Source: Bacteroidota bacterium (GTDB lineage: Bacteria > Bacteroidota > Bacteroidia > J057). Taken from it: 16,278 nucleotides of DNA. This document shows positions 1 to 7,629 of this stretch, piece after piece. The stretch lies in NCBI GenBank assembly GCA_963169475.1, contig CAUJFT010000454.1, forward strand, positions 1 through 16,278, given 5' to 3'. A model generated the notes under the pieces. That model saw nothing but the letters and a program-made list of their open reading frames with translations. It had not been told where the DNA came from and did not search any database. Numbering within the stretch: position 1 is the first letter of the stretch; each line of letters starts with the position of its first letter. A program made the translations under genes and the position numbers.

Positions 1-1
1 A

Positions 2-424
2 AAATTAATCCCCTTTCCCGAAAAATGCTGGATTGATGCCCTTAATGGGAAAGAAGTGATTCAAGCCTCAAGAAAAGATATTTCTTATCTTCCTCATTCT
101 CCATTACCTTGTTTTTATCCGGAAATCCTCCTTAGCGAAACCGAAGACTTTCAAGAAAAGGCAAAGCAAATCCATCTACTTACAGGAAAAATTGCCCATC
201 GCCACATTGATTTCCTCCATCTAAACGGAACAGATATTATGCACTATTACACTAAATCCGGAACGCTTTCGGAATATATTTTGTTATCCAAGAGTGAAAA
301 ATTATTAATGGACGAATGTTTAAATGAAAGCCTCTCTACCATGATATTAGAGCCTTTCTTCGTACTAAAAAATCGGCTGATTACCCTTAAATCTGAAAAA
401 ACATTGTGTTTGATTTATTTATAA
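2..424 (+). CDS. 3' end of an unrecognised gene (partial)
   Basis: The reading frame is open from the first bases of the window to the TAA at 422-424, giving about 140 residues. The true start lies upstream. An internal GTG at 56 could be taken for a start, but the frame continues before it with protein-like sequence (IPFPEKCWIDALNGKEV), so I treat this as a C-terminal fragment. The fragment is soluble in character, with no membrane segment. It has an aromatic/proline-rich stretch (LPHSPLPCFYPEILL), then a helical-looking part with TGKIAHRH and NGTDIMHYY, and a basic, hydrophobic end. I do not recognise the family and assign no function. A 147-base gap with a promoter-like site separates it from the next gene, so the two are probably transcribed independently. 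Confidence 0.6.
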   Translation, partial: KLIPFPEKCWIDALNGKEVIQASRKDISYLPHSPLPCFYPEILLSETEDFQEKAKQIHLLTGKIAHRHIDFLHLNGTDIMHYYTKSGTLSEYILLSKSEKLLMDECLNESLSTMILEPFFVLKNRLITLKSEKTLCLIYL

Positions 425-503
425 ATATTGATTTAAATAATTGATGTATAGCTATATAATTAGCTGTTTATTGTTTTTGTTACGAAAAAAAATCATCAAC
501 TTT

Positions 504-534
504 TTGCTCGTTCCAGAAAGAAACTGTTAATTTG
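504..534 (+). promoter_or_regulatory. Candidate Bacteroidota-type promoter for the lamin-tail protein gene
   Basis: TTG at 504-506 is followed after 20 bases by TTAATTTG at 527-534. The second element matches the Bacteroidota -7 consensus TAnnTTTG at all fixed positions but one, and the spacing is the usual one. Transcription would begin near 540, leaving a 5' leader of about 30 bases before the ATG at 572. The gap is very A/T-rich, so a chance match cannot be excluded. Confidence 0.45.
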
Positions 535-571
535 ATACTTAAATTTTTTACATCCATTTATTTATCTGTAT

Positions 572-3500
572 ATGGTTAAGGGTATATTTAAATTTCTTGT
601 GATTCTACCAGTGCTAATGTTATTCTCAAATGTAAAAGCACAAATTTCAGATGATTTTGGAGATGGAGACTTTACAAATAATCCTATATGGGGAGGGTCA
701 GTTTCCTTGTTTCAGGTAAATTCTGCATTTGAGGTACAATCAAACGGTCAGCTACTCAATGATACAATTTATCTTTCCACTGCTAATACGCTCATCAACG
801 ATACCGAATGGCGAATAAAAGTAAGAATGAACTTATCGCCCAGTGTTAATAACTATATGAAAATATATTTAACCTCTACACAAGCTGACCTTACGGCAAG
901 CCTAAATGGGTACTATCTATTGTTGGGGGAAAATGGTTCGGCTGATGCGATTAAGCTATACCGCCAGGACGGGCTGACTTCTGTATTGCTTACTGCTTGC
1001 ACTTCGGGAGCGATTGCAGTGAATCCTTTTGTAAATATCAAAGTAACCCGCGATATATCGGGCAATTGGACACTTTTTGCTGACTATACAGGGGGATCCG
1101 GTTTCGCTCAAGAAGCCGTAGCCACTGATATTACCTACACCACCACCACACATTTTGGCGTTTGGATTAAACACTCCTCTTCCAATAGTACTAAATATTA
1201 CTTTGATGAAGTCTATGCAGGACCTTTTTTGATAGATATAACCCCGCCCACATTGTCTTCTCTTTCGGTTATCAATGGCACTAACCTTGATGTTCTTTTT
1301 GATGAGCCGGTAGATTTGGCGACAGCCCAAACAACCGCTAATTACTCCGCAAATAACGGGATAGGAAACCCTATTTCTGCGGTGCGCGATGCGGCAAATC
1401 CCGCTTTGGTTCACCTAACCTTTGGGGCGATATTCCCTACGGGAAATCACACATTGAGTATTTATGGAGTAGAAGACCTCAGTAATAACGCTATTGTAAC
1501 TCCGGTAACAGGAGGGTTTAATTATATTCAATTAGGAACAGCCACTTGGGGAGAGGTCATCATCAACGAAGTTTTTGCTATTCCTCAAAGTACCCCTACT
1601 ACCAATATGCCCAATGCTGAATATGTGGAGCTATATAACCGAAGTACACAAAACTTCAATCTTGCCGGCTGGGTTATCAAAGATGCTTCGCTTTCTTCCA
1701 ACGGCACATTGGCGAATTATATCCTTCCCGCAGGAGATTACGTTATTCTAACCTCTACCACTAATGTAGGGCTATTTGCAGGAATCACAACCAAAGTAGT
1801 AGGGGTAACGTCCTTTCCGTCTCTTAATAACTCCGGCGATGCTATCAAGATAATAGACAATAATGGTAGCTATATTGATTCCGTAAACTACCTAAGTTCG
1901 TGGTACAATGACCCCATAAAAGATGATGGCGGTTGGTCATTAGAACTAATAAACCCTAATCCCACTTGTCCTGTGAGCGGGGGGAGCAATTGGAATGCTT
2001 GCAATGACCCTAATGGAGGAACGCCCGGGTTAGTAAACTCTATCTTCTCCAATACTCCGGACACTACTCCGCCGGTATTAGATGCTGCCGACCTAACGGG
2101 GAACACCATCATTACCGTTTGTTTTAACGAAGTAATGAATGCCGGTTTATTGGGAACAGTAGGAAATTATACCCTCAATAACGGAATCGGAAACCCGACT
2201 TCGGCTCAAGTTCAGCCCGGCGGGCAGTGTGTCGTACTTACACTCGGCACTCCCCTACTCCAAGGTACTCCTTATACCCTAACAATTAATAACCTGACAG
2301 ATTGTAGTGGAAATGCCTTAGCTTCATCGTTGAATATTCCTCTTTCTATTCCCGTACCCGCCACTTGGGGAGAGGTCATCATCAACGAAATTTTTGCAGA
2401 CCCCTCTCCACAGATAGGCTTACCTACGGTAGAATATATCGAACTATTCAACAAATCCAACAAAACGATTAGCCTAAATGGCTGGGAAATCTCGGACGGG
2501 TCTTCAGTAGGAACAATTGGAAGCCATATTTTAGTACCGGGAGGTTATGTTGTCTTAACAGGTATAGGAAATGCGAGTCAGTTTACGAATCCTACAGTAG
2601 AAGTGGTATCATTCCCCTCCCTTAATAATTCTGGAGATAACCTTGGATTACGGTCGAATGATGGGGTACTTATAGACTCCGTAAACTATACAGCCGCTTG
2701 GTATAAAGACCCTATAAAAGATGATGGCGGTTGGTCGTTGGAGTTGATAAACCCAAATGCTATGTGTTCAGCTTTTGGAAATTGGACTGCCTCAATCGAT
2801 CCAATAGGAGGTACACCCGGTATAGTCAATAGTGTATATTCTGCTATTCCAGATGTAACTCCTCCAACAATTTTTTCTTCCGACTTAATGAGTGCAGATA
2901 CAATATTGCTTTGCTTTAACGAAAGCTTGGATATTTCCTTAGCGAGTAATCCTGCAAATTACAGCATAGATAACGGAATCGGAATGCCAATTTCTGCGGC
3001 ACTCATTTCTCCTGAAAATCAGTGTGTTTATTTAGTAATTAATGGTACATTTCAAGCGGGAGAGCTTTATACACTTACTATTTCCAATATAGCAGATTGT
3101 GCGGGTAATGCCATCGCCACTCCCCTTATTACAACCCTTGTCAAAGGGATTTCTGCACAACCCTTTGAAGTAGTTATCAATGAGATTTTTGCAGATTTTA
3201 GTCCTATAGTCGGATTGCCCGAAGGAGAATTTGTAGAGATATACAATCGCACAGATAAGGTTTTGGATATTTCAAATTGGACATTCAAAGACAATGGTAC
3301 TACTGCGGCTGAATGGGGGGTAATGACACTTCTTCCCTATGAACATGCAATTATCACCTCCTCTACAAACGCTCCCTTGTATCAAGGATATGGAAAAGTA
3401 ATTTCATCTTTTTATTTCCCATCCTTAAATAATGATAAAGATTCATTGTATTTGGAAGATGCTTTCGGAAATCGGATTGATTATGTATTTTATTCAAACA

Positions 3501-5341
3501 CATGGTATTACGATAACATAAAAGCGCAAGGAGGTTGGACATTAGAAAAGATTGACCCTGATTTCGTAAATTGTAATAACGGAGAAAATTGGAGTGCGTC
3601 TGTTTCATCTTTGGGAGGAACCCCTTGTGCGGTGAATAGCATTGATGGAGTGTTTTCTGACAATACTCCTCCTAATCTAGCGGGGGTTTCTATTTTGAGC
3701 CCCACCGAATTAGTAGTTTATTTTGATGAACAAATGGATGCGCAGAGCCTTTCTGCCACTGCAAATTATACCGTAGATAATGGTATGGGTTTCCCTTTGG
3801 TAGCTTCTGCGGGAATATCTTCTGTTACTTTAATTTTTAGTAATATCATTCAACCGCAAGTATTGTATCGCCTTGACTTTATAGGATTAACGGACTGCTC
3901 CGGAAATTCTTTGAGTGGTCATACCTATTTTGGGATTCCTGATACCTTGAAAAAAGGAGATATTTATCTCAATGAAGTACTTTTTAATCCTTATACGGGT
4001 GGAACAGATTTTGTAGAAATTGTTAATCTTTCTTCAAAAGTATTAGACCTAAAAGACTTGAAACTAGGAGAAATCATGAGAAACTACAACAATACTGCTG
4101 ATAGCATTTATAACGTAGTTCAGGTTTCAGAACAATCTAATTTAATATTACCGGGTACTATTTTATGTCTTTCCGAAAATATTCAATCCGTAAAATCCAT
4201 CTATACCCCGCCTTCTACTGCTAATTTTTATGAGATGGCAGCTTTCCCAAGCTTTGATGACACCAAGGGGGGCTTTGTACTGATTACCGCTTCGGACACC
4301 TTGGATATATTGGTTTATGATAAAATAAATTACAGGCAGCCTGCATTTGTGGAGGGAGTTTCTTGGGAAAGAAAATCATGGAGTACCCCAACGGATTGTG
4401 CTTACGAGTGGCAGACTGCTTCGGCACTCGCAAATTATGCAACACCCGGCTATGAAAATTCTCACGTAGGGAGTAATCCTTGCTTGCAAAAAGGGGATAT
4501 TTTAGTCAATGAGATTTTATTTAACGCCTATACGGGAGGCACTGATTATGCCGAAATTTATAACAATTCTGACCACGTGATTAAATTAAGTAATCTTCTG
4601 ATTGCTAAAAAAGACAAACAGGAAACGGAATTAAAATCTATTTATCATTTGTTTGGGGCAAAAGACAGCTTACTGCCTGGCGAATTATTATGTGTTACTG
4701 CCGATGTTATGAATCAAAAAAATAATTATTTACCCCCTAATGACGCAATCTTTATGGAGATGAAATCCTTTCCGACATTTGAAGATACAGAGGGTGAGAT
4801 AATCATTTTTGACAGAAATAACCTTATCCTCGACAGCTTTCACTATTTAGATGATTATCACTATTCGGCACTTTCTGACAAAAACGGGGTTTCTTTGGAA
4901 CGTATTTCTTTAACAGTCCCGGCTGCGGTTCCCGGAAATTGGCATTCTGCAGCAAGTACGGTACAATACGGTACTCCGGGCTATCCGAACTCCCAAAGAT
5001 TGGAACTTACGGGCGGAGAATCCGAAGTAACATTAGAATATGAGGTATTTTCCCCTAACGGAGACGGCGATAAAGACGTACTACCTATTCACTACAAATT
5101 TGATTTTATTGGCGGGAATGGTAGGGTCAATATCTACGATACGCAAGGATTACTTGTCAAGCATCTTTTACTAAATCAACTGCTAGGACCCGAAGAAGGA
5201 ACAATATTCTGGGACGGAGCCACTGACAATAATCAGCGCGCACTATCGGGAATGTATATTATTTTGTTTGAAATTCAACATACGGATACAGGTAAAAAAG
5301 AGACTTACAAGAATGTATGTGTATTAGGAGATAAAATGTAA
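572..5341 (+). CDS. Exported multidomain lamin-tail / Ig-like repeat protein with FlgD-type C-terminal domain
   Basis: A 1589-residue secreted protein. Residues 1-23 are a signal peptide ending NVKA-Q. Residues about 25-215 look like a concanavalin/LamG-type beta sandwich. Then SbsA-type Ig-like domains, each opening with (T/N)PP, alternate with lamin-tail domains (LTD): Ig1 ~222-315, LTD1 ~327-490, Ig2 ~497-593, LTD2 ~600-754, Ig3 ~761-858, LTD3 ~866-1024, Ig4 ~1031-1125, then LTD4 ~1128-1296 and LTD5 ~1306-1474 with no Ig between them. The LTDs show the typical INEIF, (Y/F)(V/I)E(L/I)(Y/F)N, FPSLNN and GGTPG motifs. The last ~100 residues (from ~1486) carry FSPNGDGDKDVLPIHY and end in a G-Y/FKN-VLG pattern, as in FlgD Ig-like or T9SS type-B-related C-terminal domains. 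Such proteins are surface or secreted and often T9SS cargo; that route is inferred. No catalytic domain was seen. The chloride-channel gene follows about 50 bases later. Confidence 0.9.
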   Translation: MVKGIFKFLVILPVLMLFSNVKAQISDDFGDGDFTNNPIWGGSVSLFQVNSAFEVQSNGQLLNDTIYLSTANTLINDTEWRIKVRMNLSPSVNNYMKIYLTSTQADLTASLNGYYLLLGENGSADAIKLYRQDGLTSVLLTACTSGAIAVNPFVNIKVTRDISGNWTLFADYTGGSGFAQEAVATDITYTTTTHFGVWIKHSSSNSTKYYFDEVYAGPFLIDITPPTLSSLSVINGTNLDVLFDEPVDLATAQTTANYSANNGIGNPISAVRDAANPALVHLTFGAIFPTGNHTLSIYGVEDLSNNAIVTPVTGGFNYIQLGTATWGEVIINEVFAIPQSTPTTNMPNAEYVELYNRSTQNFNLAGWVIKDASLSSNGTLANYILPAGDYVILTSTTNVGLFAGITTKVVGVTSFPSLNNSGDAIKIIDNNGSYIDSVNYLSSWYNDPIKDDGGWSLELINPNPTCPVSGGSNWNACNDPNGGTPGLVNSIFSNTPDTTPPVLDAADLTGNTIITVCFNEVMNAGLLGTVGNYTLNNGIGNPTSAQVQPGGQCVVLTLGTPLLQGTPYTLTINNLTDCSGNALASSLNIPLSIPVPATWGEVIINEIFADPSPQIGLPTVEYIELFNKSNKTISLNGWEISDGSSVGTIGSHILVPGGYVVLTGIGNASQFTNPTVEVVSFPSLNNSGDNLGLRSNDGVLIDSVNYTAAWYKDPIKDDGGWSLELINPNAMCSAFGNWTASIDPIGGTPGIVNSVYSAIPDVTPPTIFSSDLMSADTILLCFNESLDISLASNPANYSIDNGIGMPISAALISPENQCVYLVINGTFQAGELYTLTISNIADCAGNAIATPLITTLVKGISAQPFEVVINEIFADFSPIVGLPEGEFVEIYNRTDKVLDISNWTFKDNGTTAAEWGVMTLLPYEHAIITSSTNAPLYQGYGKVISSFYFPSLNNDKDSLYLEDAFGNRIDYVFYSNTWYYDNIKAQGGWTLEKIDPDFVNCNNGENWSASVSSLGGTPCAVNSIDGVFSDNTPPNLAGVSILSPTELVVYFDEQMDAQSLSATANYTVDNGMGFPLVASAGISSVTLIFSNIIQPQVLYRLDFIGLTDCSGNSLSGHTYFGIPDTLKKGDIYLNEVLFNPYTGGTDFVEIVNLSSKVLDLKDLKLGEIMRNYNNTADSIYNVVQVSEQSNLILPGTILCLSENIQSVKSIYTPPSTANFYEMAAFPSFDDTKGGFVLITASDTLDILVYDKINYRQPAFVEGVSWERKSWSTPTDCAYEWQTASALANYATPGYENSHVGSNPCLQKGDILVNEILFNAYTGGTDYAEIYNNSDHVIKLSNLLIAKKDKQETELKSIYHLFGAKDSLLPGELLCVTADVMNQKNNYLPPNDAIFMEMKSFPTFEDTEGEIIIFDRNNLILDSFHYLDDYHYSALSDKNGVSLERISLTVPAAVPGNWHSAASTVQYGTPGYPNSQRLELTGGESEVTLEYEVFSPNGDGDKDVLPIHYKFDFIGGNGRVNIYDTQGLLVKHLLLNQLLGPEEGTIFWDGATDNNQRALSGMYIILFEIQHTDTGKKETYKNVCVLGDKM
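1541..1570 (+). repeat. Intragenic direct repeat, copy 1 (start of LTD1)
   Basis: A 30-base stretch encoding the ATWGEVIINE start of the first lamin-tail domain. It is identical, including third codon positions, to 2360-2389. The copies are 819 bases (273 codons) apart, so the frame is kept. One further mismatch is followed by another run of identity (TTTTTGC). Confidence 0.9.
1916..1938 (+). repeat. Intragenic direct repeat, second block, copy 1 (end of LTD1)
   Basis: A 23-base stretch encoding IKDDGGWS near the end of LTD1, identical to 2714-2736 in LTD2. Like the block at 1541, it keeps synonymous sites identical while the flanking DNA differs. Confidence 0.85.
2360..2389 (+). repeat. Intragenic direct repeat, copy 2 (start of LTD2)
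   Basis: Identical over 30 bases to 1541-1570. It encodes the same ATWGEVIINE entry into the second lamin-tail domain, next to Ig2. It supports a fairly recent duplication or gene conversion between modules 1 and 2. Confidence 0.9.
2714..2736 (+). repeat. Intragenic direct repeat, second block, copy 2 (end of LTD2)
   Basis: Identical over 23 bases to 1916-1938. The offset is 798 bases, against 819 for the first block, so module 2 is 7 codons shorter inside the lamin-tail domain but stays in frame. Confidence 0.85.
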
Positions 5342-5391
5342 TGAGAGAATAGGCATAAAAACCCTATCTTTTTAATACGGGTTTGTCAAAA

Positions 5392-6846
5392 ATGAAAAAG
5401 AAATTAAAAAACTCTTTCAAACAAGGGGTGGTTGCATTTACTCAATCCGAAGCATTCCGAAAAACAGTGCAAACCCTCCCCTATTGGATAGCATCCGTCA
5501 TAGTAGGGTTTGTTGCCGTGATTTATGCAGAAATATTTCACTACGTTGAATTATTTAATTTATATTGGATGAAAAAACACCCGGCTTATCTGTTTGTCGT
5601 CGCTCCGGTATGTTTTTTATTAGGGTGGTGGGTGGTAAAAAGGTTTGCCCCTTATGCGAAAGGGAGTGGAATCCCGCAAGTAATGGCTTCTATTGACTTG
5701 GCTACACCCAAAAATATAGATAAAGTAGATAAGTTGCTTAATCTAAGAATTATTATTGTAAAAATCATAAGTAGTGTGGTCATTTTGCTTGGCGGCGGAG
5801 CGGTTGGGAGAGAAGGCTCTACGATACAAATTTCCGCTGCTATTTTCCGGATTGTAAACAAGCGATTCCCACAGGTTCTTTCTATCAATGTCTCCAAAAA
5901 AATTATGATTATGACGGGGGCAGCCTCCGGTCTTGCTGCCGCTTTTAACACTCCTCTTGGAGGAATCGTATTTGCCATAGAAGAATTATCAAAAACGCAT
6001 TTTACCCAATTTAGGAATGCTATTTTCACCTCCGTAATTATTGCGGGACTTACCGCTCAAACACTTATTGGTTCCTATCTATACCTTGAATACCCTCCCG
6101 TTAGTAAAGGAGATGTTCCCTTCAGTATTACTGTTTTAGTAATTCTTACGGGTATTTTAGGCGGAGCTATTGGTACTCTTTTAGGGAAAACCCTCATCGC
6201 AGTAGGGCAATGGAAAGCAAGCCTGACAAAAAATTGGCAACATATTGTAGTGATTATTCTTGCCGGTTGGGTTACCGCTCTACTCATTTGCTTCGTAAGC
6301 GTTGATGCTACTGGCTCCGGAAAAGAGGCTATGATGAGAATCTTATTTGAAAAAAATTTAGAAGAAAGATTAGGAGAATGGAGTCTTTTCCCGCTTCGGG
6401 TTTTTGCGCCAATAGTCAGTTATTCGGTAGGAAGTGCAGGAGGTACGTTCGCACCCTCTCTTAGTGCAGGGGCTAGCCTTGGAGCGATGATTTCCAGAAT
6501 ATTTGAAGTTTCTCCCGAACATATTAATTTTATCGTACTTGCCGGAATGGTCGCTTTTCTTACCGGCGTAACGCGCGCTCCTTTTACCTCTGCTATATTA
6601 GTATTAGAAATGTCTGACCGTTACTCTACGATTTTTTACCTTATCCTTGCCGGACTTGCCTCAAGCTTCGTAGCACTATTAATCGAAAAAAAATCCATGT
6701 ATGAGATTAATAAGGAGAGCTTTATTCATAGATTAATGGAAGAAGAAAAAATAGAGTACCTAGAACAAGACGAAGAAGAACCCGAAACACCAAAGCGTAA
6801 TGAAAAAAAAGAAGATGCTAAACTTGATAATACAAATACGAATTGA
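5392..6846 (+). CDS. ClC-family chloride channel / H+/Cl- antiporter, no CBS domains
   Basis: A 484-residue inner-membrane ClC protein. The chloride-binding motifs appear in order: GSGIPQ (residues 91-96), GREGS (139-143, the P of GREGP replaced by S), AAFNTPLGGIVFAIEEL (183-199) and GGTFAPSLSAGASLG (350-364), plus the helix-R Tyr 437 in KSMYEI. The gating glutamate (E141) and the internal proton glutamate region (E197/E198) are both present, which in known ClCs goes with proton/chloride exchange rather than passive channel activity; exchange is inferred. The C-terminus lacks the paired CBS domains of many ClCs and ends in a charged, Glu/Lys-rich tail of about 50 residues. I chose ATG 5392 over an in-frame TTG at 5383; no strong ribosome-binding site decides it. 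The 50-base gap after the lamin-tail gene contains a weak AAACCC/GGGTTT hairpin (5359-5384). The stop overlaps the next start, so aroE is probably translationally coupled. Confidence 0.93.
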   Translation: MKKKLKNSFKQGVVAFTQSEAFRKTVQTLPYWIASVIVGFVAVIYAEIFHYVELFNLYWMKKHPAYLFVVAPVCFLLGWWVVKRFAPYAKGSGIPQVMASIDLATPKNIDKVDKLLNLRIIIVKIISSVVILLGGGAVGREGSTIQISAAIFRIVNKRFPQVLSINVSKKIMIMTGAASGLAAAFNTPLGGIVFAIEELSKTHFTQFRNAIFTSVIIAGLTAQTLIGSYLYLEYPPVSKGDVPFSITVLVILTGILGGAIGTLLGKTLIAVGQWKASLTKNWQHIVVIILAGWVTALLICFVSVDATGSGKEAMMRILFEKNLEERLGEWSLFPLRVFAPIVSYSVGSAGGTFAPSLSAGASLGAMISRIFEVSPEHINFIVLAGMVAFLTGVTRAPFTSAILVLEMSDRYSTIFYLILAGLASSFVALLIEKKSMYEINKESFIHRLMEEEKIEYLEQDEEEPETPKRNEKKEDAKLDNTNTN

Positions 6847-7598
6847 TGATACAGCAATACGGACTAATCGGTAGAAAACTAAGCCACAGCTTCTCGGCCC
6901 ACTATTTTAACAAAAAATTTCAATCCGAAAAAATAAATGCTACTTATTCCCTCTTTGAAAAAGAAAATCTAACTGGAATTAAGGAATGGATACAAAACAC
7001 TCCTTCTTTACGCGGGTTGAATGTAACAATTCCCTACAAGACCCAAATTATCAACATTACAGATGCCCTTTCTTTGGAGGCGGTAGAAATTGGGGCAGTC
7101 AATACTTTAAAAATTCATAAAGATGGAAAAATTGTCGGGTATAATACTGATGCTTATGGGTTCGAAGTAACCTTGATACATGGGAGAGAGGGGCAAAAGG
7201 AAATCCCCAAAGGTTCAGCGTTGGTTCTTGGAACCGGAGGAGCATCAAAGGCGGTATGTTATGTTTTAGATCAATACCATATCCCCTACCGCTGTGTTTC
7301 GAGAACTCCTACTCATGAGGAGATATTAGATTATGAGTCTCTTTTAACTATTGATATTCCAGATTTTAGTATTATTATTAATACTACTCCAGTGGGTATG
7401 TATCCCGAAATAACTCAAGCCCCCAGTTTTCCCTATTCGCGTCTGAATGCCACTCATCGCTTGATTGACCTAATCTATAATCCGGAAGAAACACAGTTTA
7501 TGAAAGAAGGAATAATTAGAGGAGCCTATGTACAAAACGGTCTGAAAATGCTATATTTGCAGGCAGAAAAAGCGTGGGAAATCTGGCAATCTAAATAA
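6846..7598 (+). CDS. aroE: Shikimate dehydrogenase
   Basis: A 250-residue cytosolic enzyme that reduces 3-dehydroshikimate to shikimate with NADPH in the chorismate pathway. The N-terminal substrate domain has the shikimate-binding SHS (S13, S15), NVTIPYK with the catalytic Lys 65, IGAVNTL (82-88) and GYNTDAYGF with the catalytic Asp 102. The nucleotide-binding domain has the glycine-rich VLGTGGASKA (127-136), a VSRTP segment (151-155) at the position that usually contacts the NADP phosphate, INTTPVGMYP (178-187), and the closing NGLKMLYLQAEKAW (231-244). Length and all key residues are normal for AroE rather than for the quinate/shikimate YdiB type. The ATG at 6846 overlaps the ClC stop in TGATG, so translation is probably coupled; an in-frame TTG at 6843 is less likely. 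Pathway neighbours such as aroB or aroK are absent, so the link to the ion transporter is positional only. Confidence 0.97.
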   Translation: MIQQYGLIGRKLSHSFSAHYFNKKFQSEKINATYSLFEKENLTGIKEWIQNTPSLRGLNVTIPYKTQIINITDALSLEAVEIGAVNTLKIHKDGKIVGYNTDAYGFEVTLIHGREGQKEIPKGSALVLGTGGASKAVCYVLDQYHIPYRCVSRTPTHEEILDYESLLTIDIPDFSIIINTTPVGMYPEITQAPSFPYSRLNATHRLIDLIYNPEETQFMKEGIIRGAYVQNGLKMLYLQAEKAWEIWQSK

Positions 7599-7605
7599 GA
7601 ATTTC

Positions 7606-7624
7606 TATATTGCGCTTCAATATA
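7606..7624 (+). promoter_or_regulatory. Short perfect dyad in the aroE-ubiB gap
   Basis: TATATTG (7606-7612) and CAATATA (7618-7624) form a perfect 7-base inverted repeat around a 5-base spacer, filling most of the 31-base gap before the next ATG. It could be a small hairpin in the message or a protein-binding site. It lacks a T-tract, so it is not a convincing terminator. Confidence 0.3.
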
Positions 7625-7629
7625 AACTT

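Noticed and set aside
956..1414. Minus-strand open frame of 152 codons inside the lamin-tail gene
   Set aside because: It is the shadow of a long repeat-rich gene, with Arg/Cys/Ile-rich low-quality protein sequence and no family resemblance.
5359..5384. AAACCC/GGGTTT hairpin between the lamin-tail and ClC genes as a terminator
   Set aside because: Short stem with a bulge and a long loop, and no T-tract; noted only as weak structure in the gene entry.
5383..5391. In-frame TTG start for the ClC gene
   Set aside because: The ATG three codons later is a better start, and nothing upstream favours the TTG.
6843..6845. In-frame TTG start for aroE
   Set aside because: The ATG at 6846 gives the classical TGATG overlap and the usual AroE N-terminus.
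7599..7629. Terminator in the aroE-ubiB gap
   Set aside because: The 7-base dyad has an A/T-rich stem and no T-tract, so it was kept only as a low-confidence regulatory site.
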